From: Amycolatopsis thermoflava N1165
Lineage (GTDB): Bacteria > Actinomycetota > Actinomycetes > Mycobacteriales > Pseudonocardiaceae
Length of the DNA stretch: 64,000 nucleotides
Reading direction: 5' to 3'
Assembly: GCF_000473265.1 (NCBI RefSeq)
Contig: NZ_KI421511.1
Coordinates: forward strand, 5,624,360 to 5,688,359
Positions 18,166 through 26,811 of this stretch are shown piece by piece. How positions within the stretch are numbered: position 1 is the stretch's first letter; each line of letters begins with the position of its first letter. A model generated the notes under the pieces. It had not been told where the DNA came from, searched no databases, and worked only from the letters and a program-made list of their open reading frames with translations. The position numbers were made by a program, and so were the translations under genes.

Positions 18166-19273
18166 CCGGCTCGTCCACTGTGGACAGCAGGAGCAGGCCG
18201 AGCGCGGGCAGCGCGATCAGCGGCGCGAGCGCGGTCCGCAGCGAGGTGGCGTCCGCCAGCGCGCCGAGGACCGGGCTCGCGAGCCCGCCGATGCTGACCG
18301 TCAGCCCGAGCGTGATGCCGCTCGCGGTGCCCACCCGGCTCGGCAGGTAGTCCTGGCCGAGCGTGACGTGCAGCGAGAACGGCACGTACAGGCCGGCGGA
18401 CGTGCCCGCGACGAACAGGTAGAGCAGCGGGCCGGGCACGAACACCACCCCGGCCACGGACAGCGTGGTGAGCGCGTAGGACCACCGCACGACGGGGATC
18501 CGGCCGAACCGGGCGGCCAGCTGCCCGCCCGCCACCGTGCCCACCGCGCCGCCGACGTAGAGCACGAACAACGCGACTATGCCCGCGAGGCTCCCGCCGC
18601 CGGTGCGCTGCTGCGCGTACAGCGAGACGAACGTGCTCAGTCCGATGAAGACGATTGAGCGGCAGACGATCGCGCCGGACAGCTTCGCGAAGGAGGCCCA
18701 GTCGTTCCGGCCGGCGCCCTCCCGCGTGGGCGCGGCGGTGCCGGAGATCCGGCGGAGCGCCATCGCGCACAGCAGCGCGCCCACGGCGGCGGGCAGCGCC
18801 AGCAACGGCGAGAACGCGAGCCCGCCGGTCGCGACGACGGCCGCGACGAGCAGTGGCGCGGTCGCGAAACCGACGTTGCCGCCGAGCGAGAACCAGCCCA
18901 TCGCGGTGTGGCTGCCACGGCTCGCGAGCCGGGCCACGCGGGCGGCTTCGGGGTGGTAGGCGGCGACGCCGATCCCGGAGACCGCGACGGCCGCCACGGT
19001 CAGCGCGTACGAGCCGACGCCGGCGAACGCGACGCCGAGCCCGCTGGTGAGCGCGCTGACCGGGAGCAGCCACGGCATGGACCACCGATCGGCGAGTGCG
19101 CCGAACAGCGGTTGCACCACCGAGGACAACAGGGACGCGGCCAGCACGACGCCGGACACGGCGGCGTAGGTGTAGGCCCGCTCGGCGACGAAGAACGGCA
19201 CGAGCGCGGCCACCGCGCCCTGGTAGACGTCGACGCACGCGTGTCCGACCGCGAGCAGGGGGATCGTTCGCAC
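18155..19273 (-). CDS. MFS efflux transporter, fosmidomycin-resistance (Fsr) like
   Basis: A 372-residue 12-helix major facilitator protein. It begins IPLLAVGHACVDVYQGAVAALVPFF, and the MFS loop 2-3 signature is GALADRWSMPWLLP. The early GHACVD and overall layout resemble Fsr-type drug exporters. It should export a small toxic compound by proton antiport. The gene is divergent from an AraC-family regulator with only 51 bases between, so that regulator most likely controls it. Substrate unknown. Confidence 0.85.
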   Translation of the reverse strand: MRTIPLLAVGHACVDVYQGAVAALVPFFVAERAYTYAAVSGVVLAASLLSSVVQPLFGALADRWSMPWLLPVSALTSGLGVAFAGVGSYALTVAAVAVSGIGVAAYHPEAARVARLASRGSHTAMGWFSLGGNVGFATAPLLVAAVVATGGLAFSPLLALPAAVGALLCAMALRRISGTAAPTREGAGRNDWASFAKLSGAIVCRSIVFIGLSTFVSLYAQQRTGGGSLAGIVALFVLYVGGAVGTVAGGQLAARFGRIPVVRWSYALTTLSVAGVVFVPGPLLYLFVAGTSAGLYVPFSLHVTLGQDYLPSRVGTASGITLGLTVSIGGLASPVLGALADATSLRTALAPLIALPALGLLLLSTVDEPVRG

Positions 19274-19324
19274 CGGCCCATCGTCGCCGTGGCGGACGCT
19301 GGCACGCTTCCGTTAATCTGCCAG

Positions 19325-20077
19325 ATGATGTCGAAAACCCGCCACCTGCCGCACGCGCCGACCAGGACCCAGGTCCTGGCCGCGGGCGAGCGCATCGACG
19401 CGCACCGCCACGACGAGCACCAGGTGGTCTACGCCGGTTCCGGTGTCCTCGCGGTCACCACGGACGCGGGGACCTGGTTCGCACCCGGCACCAGGGCGAT
19501 TTGGGTGCCCGCCGGCTGCGTGCACGCCCACCTCGCGCACGGCCGGACCGACCTGCACCTGCTCGGCCTGCCCGCGGCTCCGAACCCGCTCGGGCTGGAG
19601 GAGCCGGCCGTCCTCGCCGTGAGCCCGCTGCTGCGTGAGCTGATCCTGGCCGCGACCGCCGCCCCCGGCGGGAGTTCGCCGGAGCAGCGCCGGTTGCGGG
19701 CGGTGCTGGTGGACCAGCTGCGGGCGGCGCCGCGGGAGCCGGTGCAGCTGCCGGCGCCGTCGGACCCGCGGCTGGTGGCGGTGTGCGAACTGCTGCAGGC
19801 CGACTGCGCCGACCCGCGCACGCTGGCGCAGCTGGGCGCCGCGACCGGGGCGAGCGAACGTACCCTGAGCCGCCTGTTCGCCGCCGAGCTGGGGATGTCC
19901 TTCACCGCGTGGCGGACGCAGCTGCGGCTCTACCACGCGCTCCGGCTGCTGGCCGAGGACGTCCCGGTGACGACGGTGGCCCACCGCTGCGGCTGGTCCT
20001 CGGCGAGCGCGTTCATCGACGTCTTCCGCCGCGAGTACGGTCACACGCCCGGGACGCACCACCGCCGCGGCGGCTAG
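19325..20077 (+). CDS. AraC-family transcriptional regulator
   Basis: A 250-residue regulator with an N-terminal cupin sensing domain (ERIDAHRHDEHQVVYAGSG, then WFAPGTRAIWVPAGCVH) and two C-terminal HTH motifs. These are TLAQLGAATGASERTLSRLF and VPVTTVAHRCGWSSASAF, followed by FRREYGHTPG. The small cupin-AraC arrangement is common in regulators of adjacent efflux genes. Two in-frame ATGs (19325 and 19328) are equally possible starts. It is divergent from the MFS gene over 51 bases, where its operator is expected. Confidence 0.9.
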   Translation: MMSKTRHLPHAPTRTQVLAAGERIDAHRHDEHQVVYAGSGVLAVTTDAGTWFAPGTRAIWVPAGCVHAHLAHGRTDLHLLGLPAAPNPLGLEEPAVLAVSPLLRELILAATAAPGGSSPEQRRLRAVLVDQLRAAPREPVQLPAPSDPRLVAVCELLQADCADPRTLAQLGAATGASERTLSRLFAAELGMSFTAWRTQLRLYHALRLLAEDVPVTTVAHRCGWSSASAFIDVFRREYGHTPGTHHRRGG

Positions 20078-20166
20078 TTCTGTTTTCCAAGCGGCGGAGC
20101 CGCCTCACCACCCGAGCAACCGGCTCCGTTACCCGCACCGCCGCGCAAGCCGCGCCCGAGAATGTC

Positions 20167-20601
20167 CTAGTCCAGGCAGAATTCGTTGCCTTCGATGTCT
20201 TGCATGACGATGCAGGACTCGTTGAACTCGTCCGCCTCCAGCACCTGCACGCACGTCGCCCCGAGGGCTTCCAGCCGTGCGCGCTCGGCCTGGAGCGTGG
20301 CGAGCCGCTCTGCGCCGGCGAGACCGGTGCCGGCCCGGACGTCGAGGTGCACCCGGTTCTTGACGACCTTGCCTTCCGGCACCCGCTGGAAGAACAGCCG
20401 CGGCCCGGCGCCCGTCGGGTCGACGCAGGCGAACGCCGCTCCCCGCTGCTCCGGCGGCAGCGAGCGGTCGTAGTCCGCCCACGAGCCGAACCCCTCCGGC
20501 GGCGGTGGCACGACGTACCCGAGCACCTCGCACCAGAACCGGGCGACGCGCTCGGGTTCCGCACAGTCGAAGGTGATCTGAACCTGCCTGACCGAACTCA
20601 T
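20167..20601 (-). CDS. VOC-family (glyoxalase/bleomycin-resistance fold) protein
   Basis: A 144-residue protein with the paired beta-alpha-beta-beta-beta modules of the vicinal-oxygen-chelate superfamily: VQITFDCAEPERVARFWCEVLGY near the N-terminus, KNRVHLDVRA at the start of the second half, and IVMQDIEGNEFCLD at the end. It resembles the actinobacterial glyoxalase-like DUF (PF18029 type). Function unknown; it may be an enzyme or a binding protein. It is followed after 16 bases by the last gene of copper-type operon I, on the same strand. Confidence 0.8.
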   Translation of the reverse strand: MSSVRQVQITFDCAEPERVARFWCEVLGYVVPPPPEGFGSWADYDRSLPPEQRGAAFACVDPTGAGPRLFFQRVPEGKVVKNRVHLDVRAGTGLAGAERLATLQAERARLEALGATCVQVLEADEFNESCIVMQDIEGNEFCLD

Positions 20602-20617
20602 CGGACCACCATAGCCG

Positions 20618-21994
20618 CTACGTGGCCCGCGGCACCGGCTTCTTCCGGCGCTGCAGCGCGGAAATCCCCGCGTCCACCGCCAGGAACACCAGCAGGCTCG
20701 CCCCGAACACCGGGAGCACCCAGGTGAGCGCGACGATCGTGAGGAACCCCAGCGCCGCCATCGGCAGCGACAGCTGCTTCCAGGCCGCCGTCGGCAGGGC
20801 CTTCCACTTCCCCCGGTACGGGCTGCGCACCCACCACATCCGGTAGCCGAGTCCGATGAGGACCAGCAGGCCGGTCACCAGCACCGTCAGCACGATCTGG
20901 TTGGCCAGCCCGAACAGCGTCCCGGTGTGGAACTCCGCCGCGACCGACGTCAGCTTCGCCAGGAACGAGTAGTCGTCCCAGCCGATGTGCTCGGTCACCT
21001 CGCCGGTGAACGGGTCGATGCTGATGTTGTCGCGCTGCAGGGGGATCCCGGCCGCGCGCTCCATCACGGTGTAGACCGCACCCGCCCGCGCCGGCGCCGT
21101 CACCAGCAGCTCCCCGTGCAGCCCCTGGGACTTGGCGATCTCCAGCACCCGGTCGACGCCGATCGGTTCGACGCCCTCCGGCACGACCACCGGCGCGGCC
21201 GCCAGCGTGGGCGCGCGCAGGCGCATCGGGTCGTTCTCCTGGCTGTCGCGGCCGCCGGTGAACTGCGAGATGAGCAGTCCGCTGACCGCGATCACCACCA
21301 GGCCCGCCGACAGCCACAACCCGAGCGGACCGTGCAGCCCGCGCAGCCGCAGCCAGCCGCCCTTCGCCTTGCGGGGCGGGACGAACAGGTCACGGGTGCG
21401 CCTGCGCCGCCGCGACTGCGCGAGCCACAGCACCAGTCCACCGAGGACGATCACCGGCAGCCAGCTCGCGCACAGTTCCGCGTACCACCGCCCCGGCTCC
21501 CCGAGGTGCAGGTTGCTGTGCAGGTCCCGCAACCACGTGTTGGCCGGCATCCGGTTGCCTGCCGTCGTCAGCTCCCCGTTGATGTAACCGGTGTACGGGT
21601 CGACGAACACGGTGCGCGCCTGCCCGTCGTCGCCGCCGGGCAGCCCGGGCACGGACAGCACCACCCGCGTGGTGCGGTCCGGCGCCGGTGACGTGATCAC
21701 CTGCCGCAGCGCGGCTTCCGGGTGCGCGGTCATCGCCGCGCGGACCTGTTCCGACACCGGTTTCGGCGTCGCGCCGACCTCGTTGACGTACAGCTGCGAG
21801 TGGTACAGGTTGTCGTGGATCTGCGGGCTGAACACGTACACCAGCCCGGTCAGGCTCAGCACCACGAGGAACGGCGAGACGACGATGCCCGCCATGAAGT
21901 GGATCCGGCGGGCGATCACCCGCAGGCCGGTCATCCCGCGCGCGGGCTGCTTCTTCCGCTTGCCCGGCGGGCGGGTCTCGGTCGTCGTGCTCAT
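20618..21994 (-). CDS. PepSY-domain membrane protein (PepSY_TM family)
   Basis: A 458-residue inner-membrane protein. An N-terminal helix (HFMAGIVVSPFLVVLSLTGL) is followed by an exported PepSY-like domain, the DLHSNLHLGEPGRWY segment, further helices, a second exported PepSY segment (ISIDPFTGEVTEHIGWDDYS) and C-terminal helices. Relatives are associated with iron or copper uptake and transmembrane electron transfer. The His residues in LHSNLHLG and HTGTLFG could bind heme or metal. It is the last gene of operon I, and its ATG overlaps the stop of the CopC/CopD-like gene (ATGA). Confidence 0.85.
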   Translation of the reverse strand: MSTTTETRPPGKRKKQPARGMTGLRVIARRIHFMAGIVVSPFLVVLSLTGLVYVFSPQIHDNLYHSQLYVNEVGATPKPVSEQVRAAMTAHPEAALRQVITSPAPDRTTRVVLSVPGLPGGDDGQARTVFVDPYTGYINGELTTAGNRMPANTWLRDLHSNLHLGEPGRWYAELCASWLPVIVLGGLVLWLAQSRRRRRTRDLFVPPRKAKGGWLRLRGLHGPLGLWLSAGLVVIAVSGLLISQFTGGRDSQENDPMRLRAPTLAAAPVVVPEGVEPIGVDRVLEIAKSQGLHGELLVTAPARAGAVYTVMERAAGIPLQRDNISIDPFTGEVTEHIGWDDYSFLAKLTSVAAEFHTGTLFGLANQIVLTVLVTGLLVLIGLGYRMWWVRSPYRGKWKALPTAAWKQLSLPMAALGFLTIVALTWVLPVFGASLLVFLAVDAGISALQRRKKPVPRAT

Positions 21995-23529
21995 CGGACC
22001 TCGATGACGCCGTAGATGACTTCCTGCTGCCCGTCCGGCGTCCGCGCGGTGAGGGCCAGCTCCCACGGCCCGGCCGACGGCACGGCCACCGAACCGACCA
22101 GGTGCCCCGTCTCGGCGGCCGCGAACGGCACCGGGACCGGCGCGCCGGACGGCGGGGCGAGTTCGGCGGTGATCGCCGTGCCCGGCTTCGCGTCGAGGAC
22201 CGTGACGTGGACCTGGTTGTCCCCCACCCGCGCCGGGACGACCGCGAGGTCGAGCGCGCCGGTGGACAACGCGAGCCGCACCAGCGGGGCCTGCGGCGCG
22301 GGCGCGGGACCGGCCGGCACCACGGACAACGCCGTGCTCACGCCGACGAGCGTGACCGCGAGCCCGGTCTGCACCAGCGACAGCCGTCCGGCCAGTGCGA
22401 GCAGGCCCAGCAGCAGCACGAGCACCGCGAACCCGGCCCACAGCCAGCCCGCGAGGCTCCCGAGGTGCTGCCACACCTGCGCGCCCGCGGTCACCGCGAG
22501 CAGCCCGGCGCACACCACGACCAGCGCCTTCGGCCGCCCCGCCGCACCGGGGAACCGGCGCAGCACCACCAGCACCCCGGCGAGCACGGCCAGCGCGGTG
22601 AGGTGCACGACGCCGGCCACGACCGAGCCGGGCCCGGTGAAGCTCCACGTCGCCACGACCGCGGCGGTGCAGGCGAGCACCGTGCCGCCACGCAGCCGCC
22701 GCTCTCGCGCCGACTCCGCCGGCGCCATGGTCAGGAACTGCGCGATCCCGATGCCGGCCACCGCGACGACGAGCAGCCGCGCGAGGTAGACGTGACCGGT
22801 CGCGGACTCCAGCACCCCGGAGACGAGGCGGCCGTCGAGGATGCCGGTCAGCGGCAGCTTCGCCGCGTACGGCCCGAAAGTCAGCAGCGACAGGACGGTC
22901 CCGCCGAGCACTCCACCCCACGCCCAGGCCGCCATGCGACGGACCACAGTGGACTCGGCACCCGCGGGCCACAGCACGGCAACGAACAACACCAACCCCG
23001 CGAGCAAGGCGAGCGCGGCGAACGCGAGGAACTGCGCGACTACATACGCGACCGTCACCACCACACCGGGCCGGGCGTCCAGCGCGGGCGGGGCCTGCAC
23101 GGGGCTGCGTGAGGCGAGGTCGAAGGTGAACGTCCCGGTGGCCGCGTCCTGCCCGGTCACCGGCACGCTCCAGGCGATCGTGTACGTGCCCGCGTACTTC
23201 TGCTTCGGCACCGGCACGGAGAGCGTGTTGTCCCGGCCGTCGGCGTGCACCGGACGACCCGGGTCGACCGGACGCTTGTACGGGTCGGTCATCCGGATCG
23301 TCGAGAGGCCGGCGGGCACCGGCCGGTCGAAGGTCAGGACGATGTCGTCGGGCCGGGTGACCTGGCCGTTGCCGGGCGCCGACGACACCAGCACGGGCGG
23401 CTCCGGCGACACCGGCGAGGACAACGTCAGCAACGAGGTCCAGCAGGCGGCGATGAGCAGCAGGAACGGGAGCAGCCGTGCCGCGCGGCGGTTCCGGGTG
23501 ACGGCAGGCGGTCTCTCCAGCGTCGTCAT
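21991..23529 (-). CDS. CopC-CopD-like fusion lacking the CopC copper ligands
   Basis: A 512-residue protein with a signal/anchor helix (about 18-38), a CopC-like beta domain (about 42-140), a block of membrane helices of CopD type (about 155-430), and a C-terminal exported beta domain. In CopC the mature protein starts with a copper-binding His and has a second His in a D-x-H motif. Here the equivalents read PPVLVSSAP and QDAATGTF, so both His are absent (about Pro44/45 and Ala130). The paralog at 28536-30308 keeps them. It is coupled by ATGA overlaps to the YcnI-like gene before and the PepSY gene after. Role likely envelope metal or redox related. Confidence 0.8.
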   Translation of the reverse strand: MTTLERPPAVTRNRRAARLLPFLLLIAACWTSLLTLSSPVSPEPPVLVSSAPGNGQVTRPDDIVLTFDRPVPAGLSTIRMTDPYKRPVDPGRPVHADGRDNTLSVPVPKQKYAGTYTIAWSVPVTGQDAATGTFTFDLASRSPVQAPPALDARPGVVVTVAYVVAQFLAFAALALLAGLVLFVAVLWPAGAESTVVRRMAAWAWGGVLGGTVLSLLTFGPYAAKLPLTGILDGRLVSGVLESATGHVYLARLLVVAVAGIGIAQFLTMAPAESARERRLRGGTVLACTAAVVATWSFTGPGSVVAGVVHLTALAVLAGVLVVLRRFPGAAGRPKALVVVCAGLLAVTAGAQVWQHLGSLAGWLWAGFAVLVLLLGLLALAGRLSLVQTGLAVTLVGVSTALSVVPAGPAPAPQAPLVRLALSTGALDLAVVPARVGDNQVHVTVLDAKPGTAITAELAPPSGAPVPVPFAAAETGHLVGSVAVPSAGPWELALTARTPDGQQEVIYGVIEVR

Positions 23530-24287
23530 CCGTTGCTCACCTTCTCCGGCTCGGGCGTCGGCTCGGGATCCGGCGCGCGGCGGTGCAGCAGGTGGGTTCG
23601 GAGCCCGACCAGGGCCACCACCAGGAACGCGAGCCCGAGCACGCCCCACAGAAAGGCGAACGGGGTGATGCCGCCGCTGTTCGCCTGCTCTTCGGCCTGC
23701 TGCTCGGCGGCCGCGACGGCCTGGTCGGCCCGGTTCGCTTCGATCACCGCGGGCGGCGGGGCGCCCTGGGCGGCGTTGGGGCTGACGACGATCACCGGCG
23801 CGTTTCCGGCCGCGGCGGAGAACCGGTCGGTGGCGCCGCTGGTGTAGCCCTGGACGGTGTCGAGCACCAGGTCGCCCTGCTCGGGCAGCGGGCCGAGGGT
23901 GACGAGGAACTGCTCGAACTGGCCGGGGCCGACCTCGCCGCCCTCCAGCACGATCGAGCCGACGACCTGGCTGATCAGGCGGTCGCCGGACTGCTGCGGC
24001 GGGTCGAGCGGGCGCGGGTTGATCTTGGCGGTCCAGCCGCGGGCGGGCTTGACCTCGGCGAAGGCGATCGGGGGACTCTGCGGGAACACGATTTCGAGCC
24101 GGTTGCTCTGGGTGTCGGTGCGCTGGTTGGCGAGGCGGAAGGCGAAGGTCTCGGTGCTGCCGCCCTTGACGGAGCCGGGCACGATCGACACCTGCGCGGC
24201 GGCCGGGGCGGCCAGGCCGAGCAGCGCGCACGAGGCGAGGAGCAGCGCGGCCGCGGCACGCGCGAAGGACCTGGGGGATGCGGGCAT
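23526..24287 (-). CDS. YcnI-like (DUF1775) protein lacking the copper brace residues
   Basis: A 253-residue protein with signal peptide (about 1-31), DUF1775 domain, Ala/Gln-rich linker and C-terminal membrane helix (about 208-230). In YcnI the N-terminal His of the mature protein and a conserved Trp form the copper site. This copy has Gln32 at the start (AQVSIVPGSV) and Phe156 (TSGATDRFS) at the Trp position. The paralog at 30319-30996 has His and Trp. It probably no longer binds copper in the YcnI way. A stable hairpin lies just before its start. Confidence 0.82.
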   Translation of the reverse strand: MPASPRSFARAAAALLLASCALLGLAAPAAAQVSIVPGSVKGGSTETFAFRLANQRTDTQSNRLEIVFPQSPPIAFAEVKPARGWTAKINPRPLDPPQQSGDRLISQVVGSIVLEGGEVGPGQFEQFLVTLGPLPEQGDLVLDTVQGYTSGATDRFSAAAGNAPVIVVSPNAAQGAPPPAVIEANRADQAVAAAEQQAEEQANSGGITPFAFLWGVLGLAFLVVALVGLRTHLLHRRAPDPEPTPEPEKVSNG

Positions 24288-24304
24288 GGCGGTCTCCTGA
24301 ACGG

Positions 24305-24341
24305 CCGTGGTCCGGAGCGGGCGGGCCGCTCCGGACCACGG
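24305..24341. terminator. Intra-operon hairpin before the YcnI-like gene
   Basis: A perfect 15-bp stem, CCGTGGTCCGGAGCG (24305-24319) with CGCTCCGGACCACGG (24327-24341), and a 7-base loop. It lies between the propeller gene and the YcnI-like start, with no T-run on the minus strand. It could terminate partially, or stabilise the upstream mRNA so that the secreted protein is made in excess. Confidence 0.65.
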
Positions 24342-24393
24342 TTTCCCTCACGGGGTGGGTGGATCGATCAGGCTGAGCTGCTGCGGAACCAGC

Positions 24394-26748
24394 TCAGCCG
24401 ATCGGGTTCAGCTGCTCGGGGGTCAGCTTCTCCCGCCAGCCTGCGGGAACCTGCTGCGACCAGCCGTTGTAGACCAGCGGGATGGGCAGCACGCCCTGAC
24501 CACCCATGCCGGGCTGTCCGGTCAGCGTGCCGTCCGACTTGGTGTCCGCGGTCGGGGCCAGCACCAGCTGACCGACGACGGCGGCGTCGGCGATGTTCCC
24601 GTCCATGTTCGGGTCGATGTCGATGACCTGAGCGGCGTTCGAGAACTTGTTCGACACGTAGGCGTAGTACCCGCCACCCTTCTTGGCACCGAAGTTGATG
24701 CCGTGGCAGCCCGCGTTGCAGGGCAGCTCCTTGACCACCTTGTCGGTCTTCGGGTCGATGACCGAGACGGTGGCGCTGAAGGTGTTGGCGGCCAGCATGC
24801 CCTTGTCGTCCGGGCTCACCGGGAGCTGGATGGTGAGACCACCCCACGGCTTGGTGCCGTTCCGCCCGGTGACCGGGTTGTAGTTGTCCCACAGGTCGAT
24901 GCTCGCGTTGTGGACCTTCTTGCCGTCCTTGACGCAGGCGTCTTCGGCGAGGGAGACGCACGAGATGCTCCCGCCGAGGAAGTCGGCCATGTAGAACTTC
25001 GACTGGTCGGACATCATGCTGGAGGCGATCGGCAGTTCGCCGGTCGGCTCCTTCCGCCACGTGCCCGTCTCGTTGTCCACAACGGACGCGTCGTACGGGT
25101 TCACGTTCGGCGTGACCGTGGTCTTGCCGTCCGAGCTGAGCCAGAACGCGTGCGGGTGCTGCGGGAAGTCACCCGGTGGACCCACGGGGATGCGGCGTTC
25201 GATCTTCTCCGCACCCGGCGAGAGCTCGACGACGTCCGTGCCACCGTTGATGGCGACCTGGACCTGGTCGGTGTCGGTGCGGGTCATGACGTGTGACGGG
25301 TCCGGACCGACTTCGATCGTGCGGACGTGCTGACCCGTGGACCGGTCGAAGACGGAGAGCTCGTCGTCGAACCACTCGGTCTGGTACAGGTACTTGTAGT
25401 TCTTGTCCGTCCACATGTTGTGCGGGTTGTTCATGTTGATGCTCGAACCGGAGATCTTGCGGTCGACCGTCCAGTTCTCCACGTTCACCTTCGTGGCGGC
25501 GCCGACGTAGTCCTTGCCCGCGTACTCCTCCATCTGGGTGTCGATCCAGACCTCACCCACGCCAGGGGTCTGCGGCGGGGTCAGCTTGTCCAGGGTCTTG
25601 GGGTACCCGAACTTCTTGTCGTAGTAGGCGTCCAGGATCGGCACGAGCACCGGGTTGCCCTGGGCGTCGTACTGCAGGATCGGCGCGGGCGGGAACACCG
25701 GGTTCCACTGCGACGACTCGGTGGTGCTGTAGGTCTGCCAGTTGTCCGGCACCGTCGCGGTGAAGAAGATGCGCACCAGCTGCTGGATGACGTCCGCGTT
25801 GGACGGAACCGTCAGGTCACGCGAGTTGACCTTCAGCTTCTTGCCGAAGTCCAGGCCGATCGTGAGCGGGTCGTCGACCACGGTCGCACCCAGCATGTAC
25901 GGGTGGATCGTGCAGGTCCACGCGTACAGACCGGGCTCGGTCAGCTGCGTGGAGTCCGAGCCGGCGAACGCGCCCATCTGCTCGAAGAAGGGCGCCCCCT
26001 CCGGCCAGATCAGCGACGTGATGTCGTGCAGCGACTGGTTCTTCGGGCTGCCGATGGTGAAGTTGGCCGTGATGGCCGGGCCCTTCACCGCGAACGTCGC
26101 CAGGTCGTCCAGTGCCTTCTGCAGGTCGAGGCCGACCGGGAGGCTGTCCAGGCTGATCGGCTGGTCCGCGGGCAGGCTCGCGACCTCGGCCTGGAACTGG
26201 CTGAGCAGGCCCTCGGCCTTCGCCGCCGACGTCGCCGCGCGCGGCTCGGTGGCGGCGATGTTCTTCACCGCGGACAGCGTGCTGTCCAGGTTCAGCAGGT
26301 CGGTCAGGCCGCCGAGCTGCCCGAGGGACGGCATCGCCTTCGCCGGGTCGCTGGAGGCCAGGCCGGTCAGCGAATCGACCAGGTCCAGGTTCAGCAGCCC
26401 GTTGGACTGGGCCGTGTCGAGCTGGCCCAGCGGCAGGTTCGGCAGGCCGAGCGTGCCGTCCGGCAGGCTCGGGATGATGTTGCCGTCCAGCGCGGAGGTG
26501 CCGAGGCGCGGCAGCTCCGCCACAGCCAGCGACTTGCCGCCGAACAGCTCCAGGCCCGAGTCGAACCAGTTGCCGTTGCTGTCGTTCAACGTGAAGGTGA
26601 TCGGCACGGGGCCGACACCCACTGGCAGCGCGGCGGCCGGCACCGCGGCCACCGTCGTCGCGCCCAGCGCGACTGCCGCCAACGGGATCACCGTTTTGAG
26701 GCGGCGGGACCGCCTCTTCCCGGCTCCCGGGGGAGCGTTTTCGGGCAT
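24394..26748 (-). CDS. Exported amicyanin-like cupredoxin joined to a propeller-like domain
   Basis: A 784-residue secreted protein. The N-terminus has a Tat-like SRRLK motif and a hydrophobic stretch ending near AAALP (about 41). A helical spacer follows, then a cupredoxin segment (about 226-298) with His241 and YAWTCTIHPYM, giving Cys279, His282 and Met285 in the C-x2-H-x2-M spacing of amicyanin. The C-terminal 450 residues show beta-propeller-like repeats with conserved His near NPHNMW (443), DPSHVM (486), QHPHAF (531, 533) and CNAGCHGINFG (682). It should be an electron-transfer protein or copper oxidoreductase of the envelope. NosZ has the opposite domain order. It is the second gene of operon I. 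Confidence 0.75.
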   Translation of the reverse strand: MPENAPPGAGKRRSRRLKTVIPLAAVALGATTVAAVPAAALPVGVGPVPITFTLNDSNGNWFDSGLELFGGKSLAVAELPRLGTSALDGNIIPSLPDGTLGLPNLPLGQLDTAQSNGLLNLDLVDSLTGLASSDPAKAMPSLGQLGGLTDLLNLDSTLSAVKNIAATEPRAATSAAKAEGLLSQFQAEVASLPADQPISLDSLPVGLDLQKALDDLATFAVKGPAITANFTIGSPKNQSLHDITSLIWPEGAPFFEQMGAFAGSDSTQLTEPGLYAWTCTIHPYMLGATVVDDPLTIGLDFGKKLKVNSRDLTVPSNADVIQQLVRIFFTATVPDNWQTYSTTESSQWNPVFPPAPILQYDAQGNPVLVPILDAYYDKKFGYPKTLDKLTPPQTPGVGEVWIDTQMEEYAGKDYVGAATKVNVENWTVDRKISGSSINMNNPHNMWTDKNYKYLYQTEWFDDELSVFDRSTGQHVRTIEVGPDPSHVMTRTDTDQVQVAINGGTDVVELSPGAEKIERRIPVGPPGDFPQHPHAFWLSSDGKTTVTPNVNPYDASVVDNETGTWRKEPTGELPIASSMMSDQSKFYMADFLGGSISCVSLAEDACVKDGKKVHNASIDLWDNYNPVTGRNGTKPWGGLTIQLPVSPDDKGMLAANTFSATVSVIDPKTDKVVKELPCNAGCHGINFGAKKGGGYYAYVSNKFSNAAQVIDIDPNMDGNIADAAVVGQLVLAPTADTKSDGTLTGQPGMGGQGVLPIPLVYNGWSQQVPAGWREKLTPEQLNPIG

Positions 26749-26769
26749 GTGCTTCCTTTCTCTCCACAG

Positions 26770-26791
26770 CCGTCCGAACCCGTTCGGACGG
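26770..26791. promoter_or_regulatory. Inverted repeat in the leader of the cupredoxin gene
   Basis: Perfect 10-base arms CCGTCCGAAC (26770-26779) and GTTCGGACGG (26782-26791) separated by CC. It lies in the 63-base gap between the RTW paralog 2 stop and the cupredoxin start, ahead of an AGAAAGGAAG ribosome site. It could be an operator or an mRNA hairpin. The 2-base loop favours a DNA operator. Confidence 0.5.
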
Positions 26792-26811
26792 AAAACCAGA
26801 GCAGGCGTGGT

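Noticed and set aside
18173-18185. Palindrome GTCCACTGTGGAC as an operator
   Set aside because: It lies inside the last codons of the MFS gene. A similar GTCCAC/GTGGAC pattern is common in the coding sequence of such genomes.
24394-26748. Nitrous oxide reductase (NosZ)
   Set aside because: The cupredoxin motif is C-x2-H-x2-M rather than CuA (two Cys), it is N-terminal to the propeller-like part, and no nos accessory genes are nearby.
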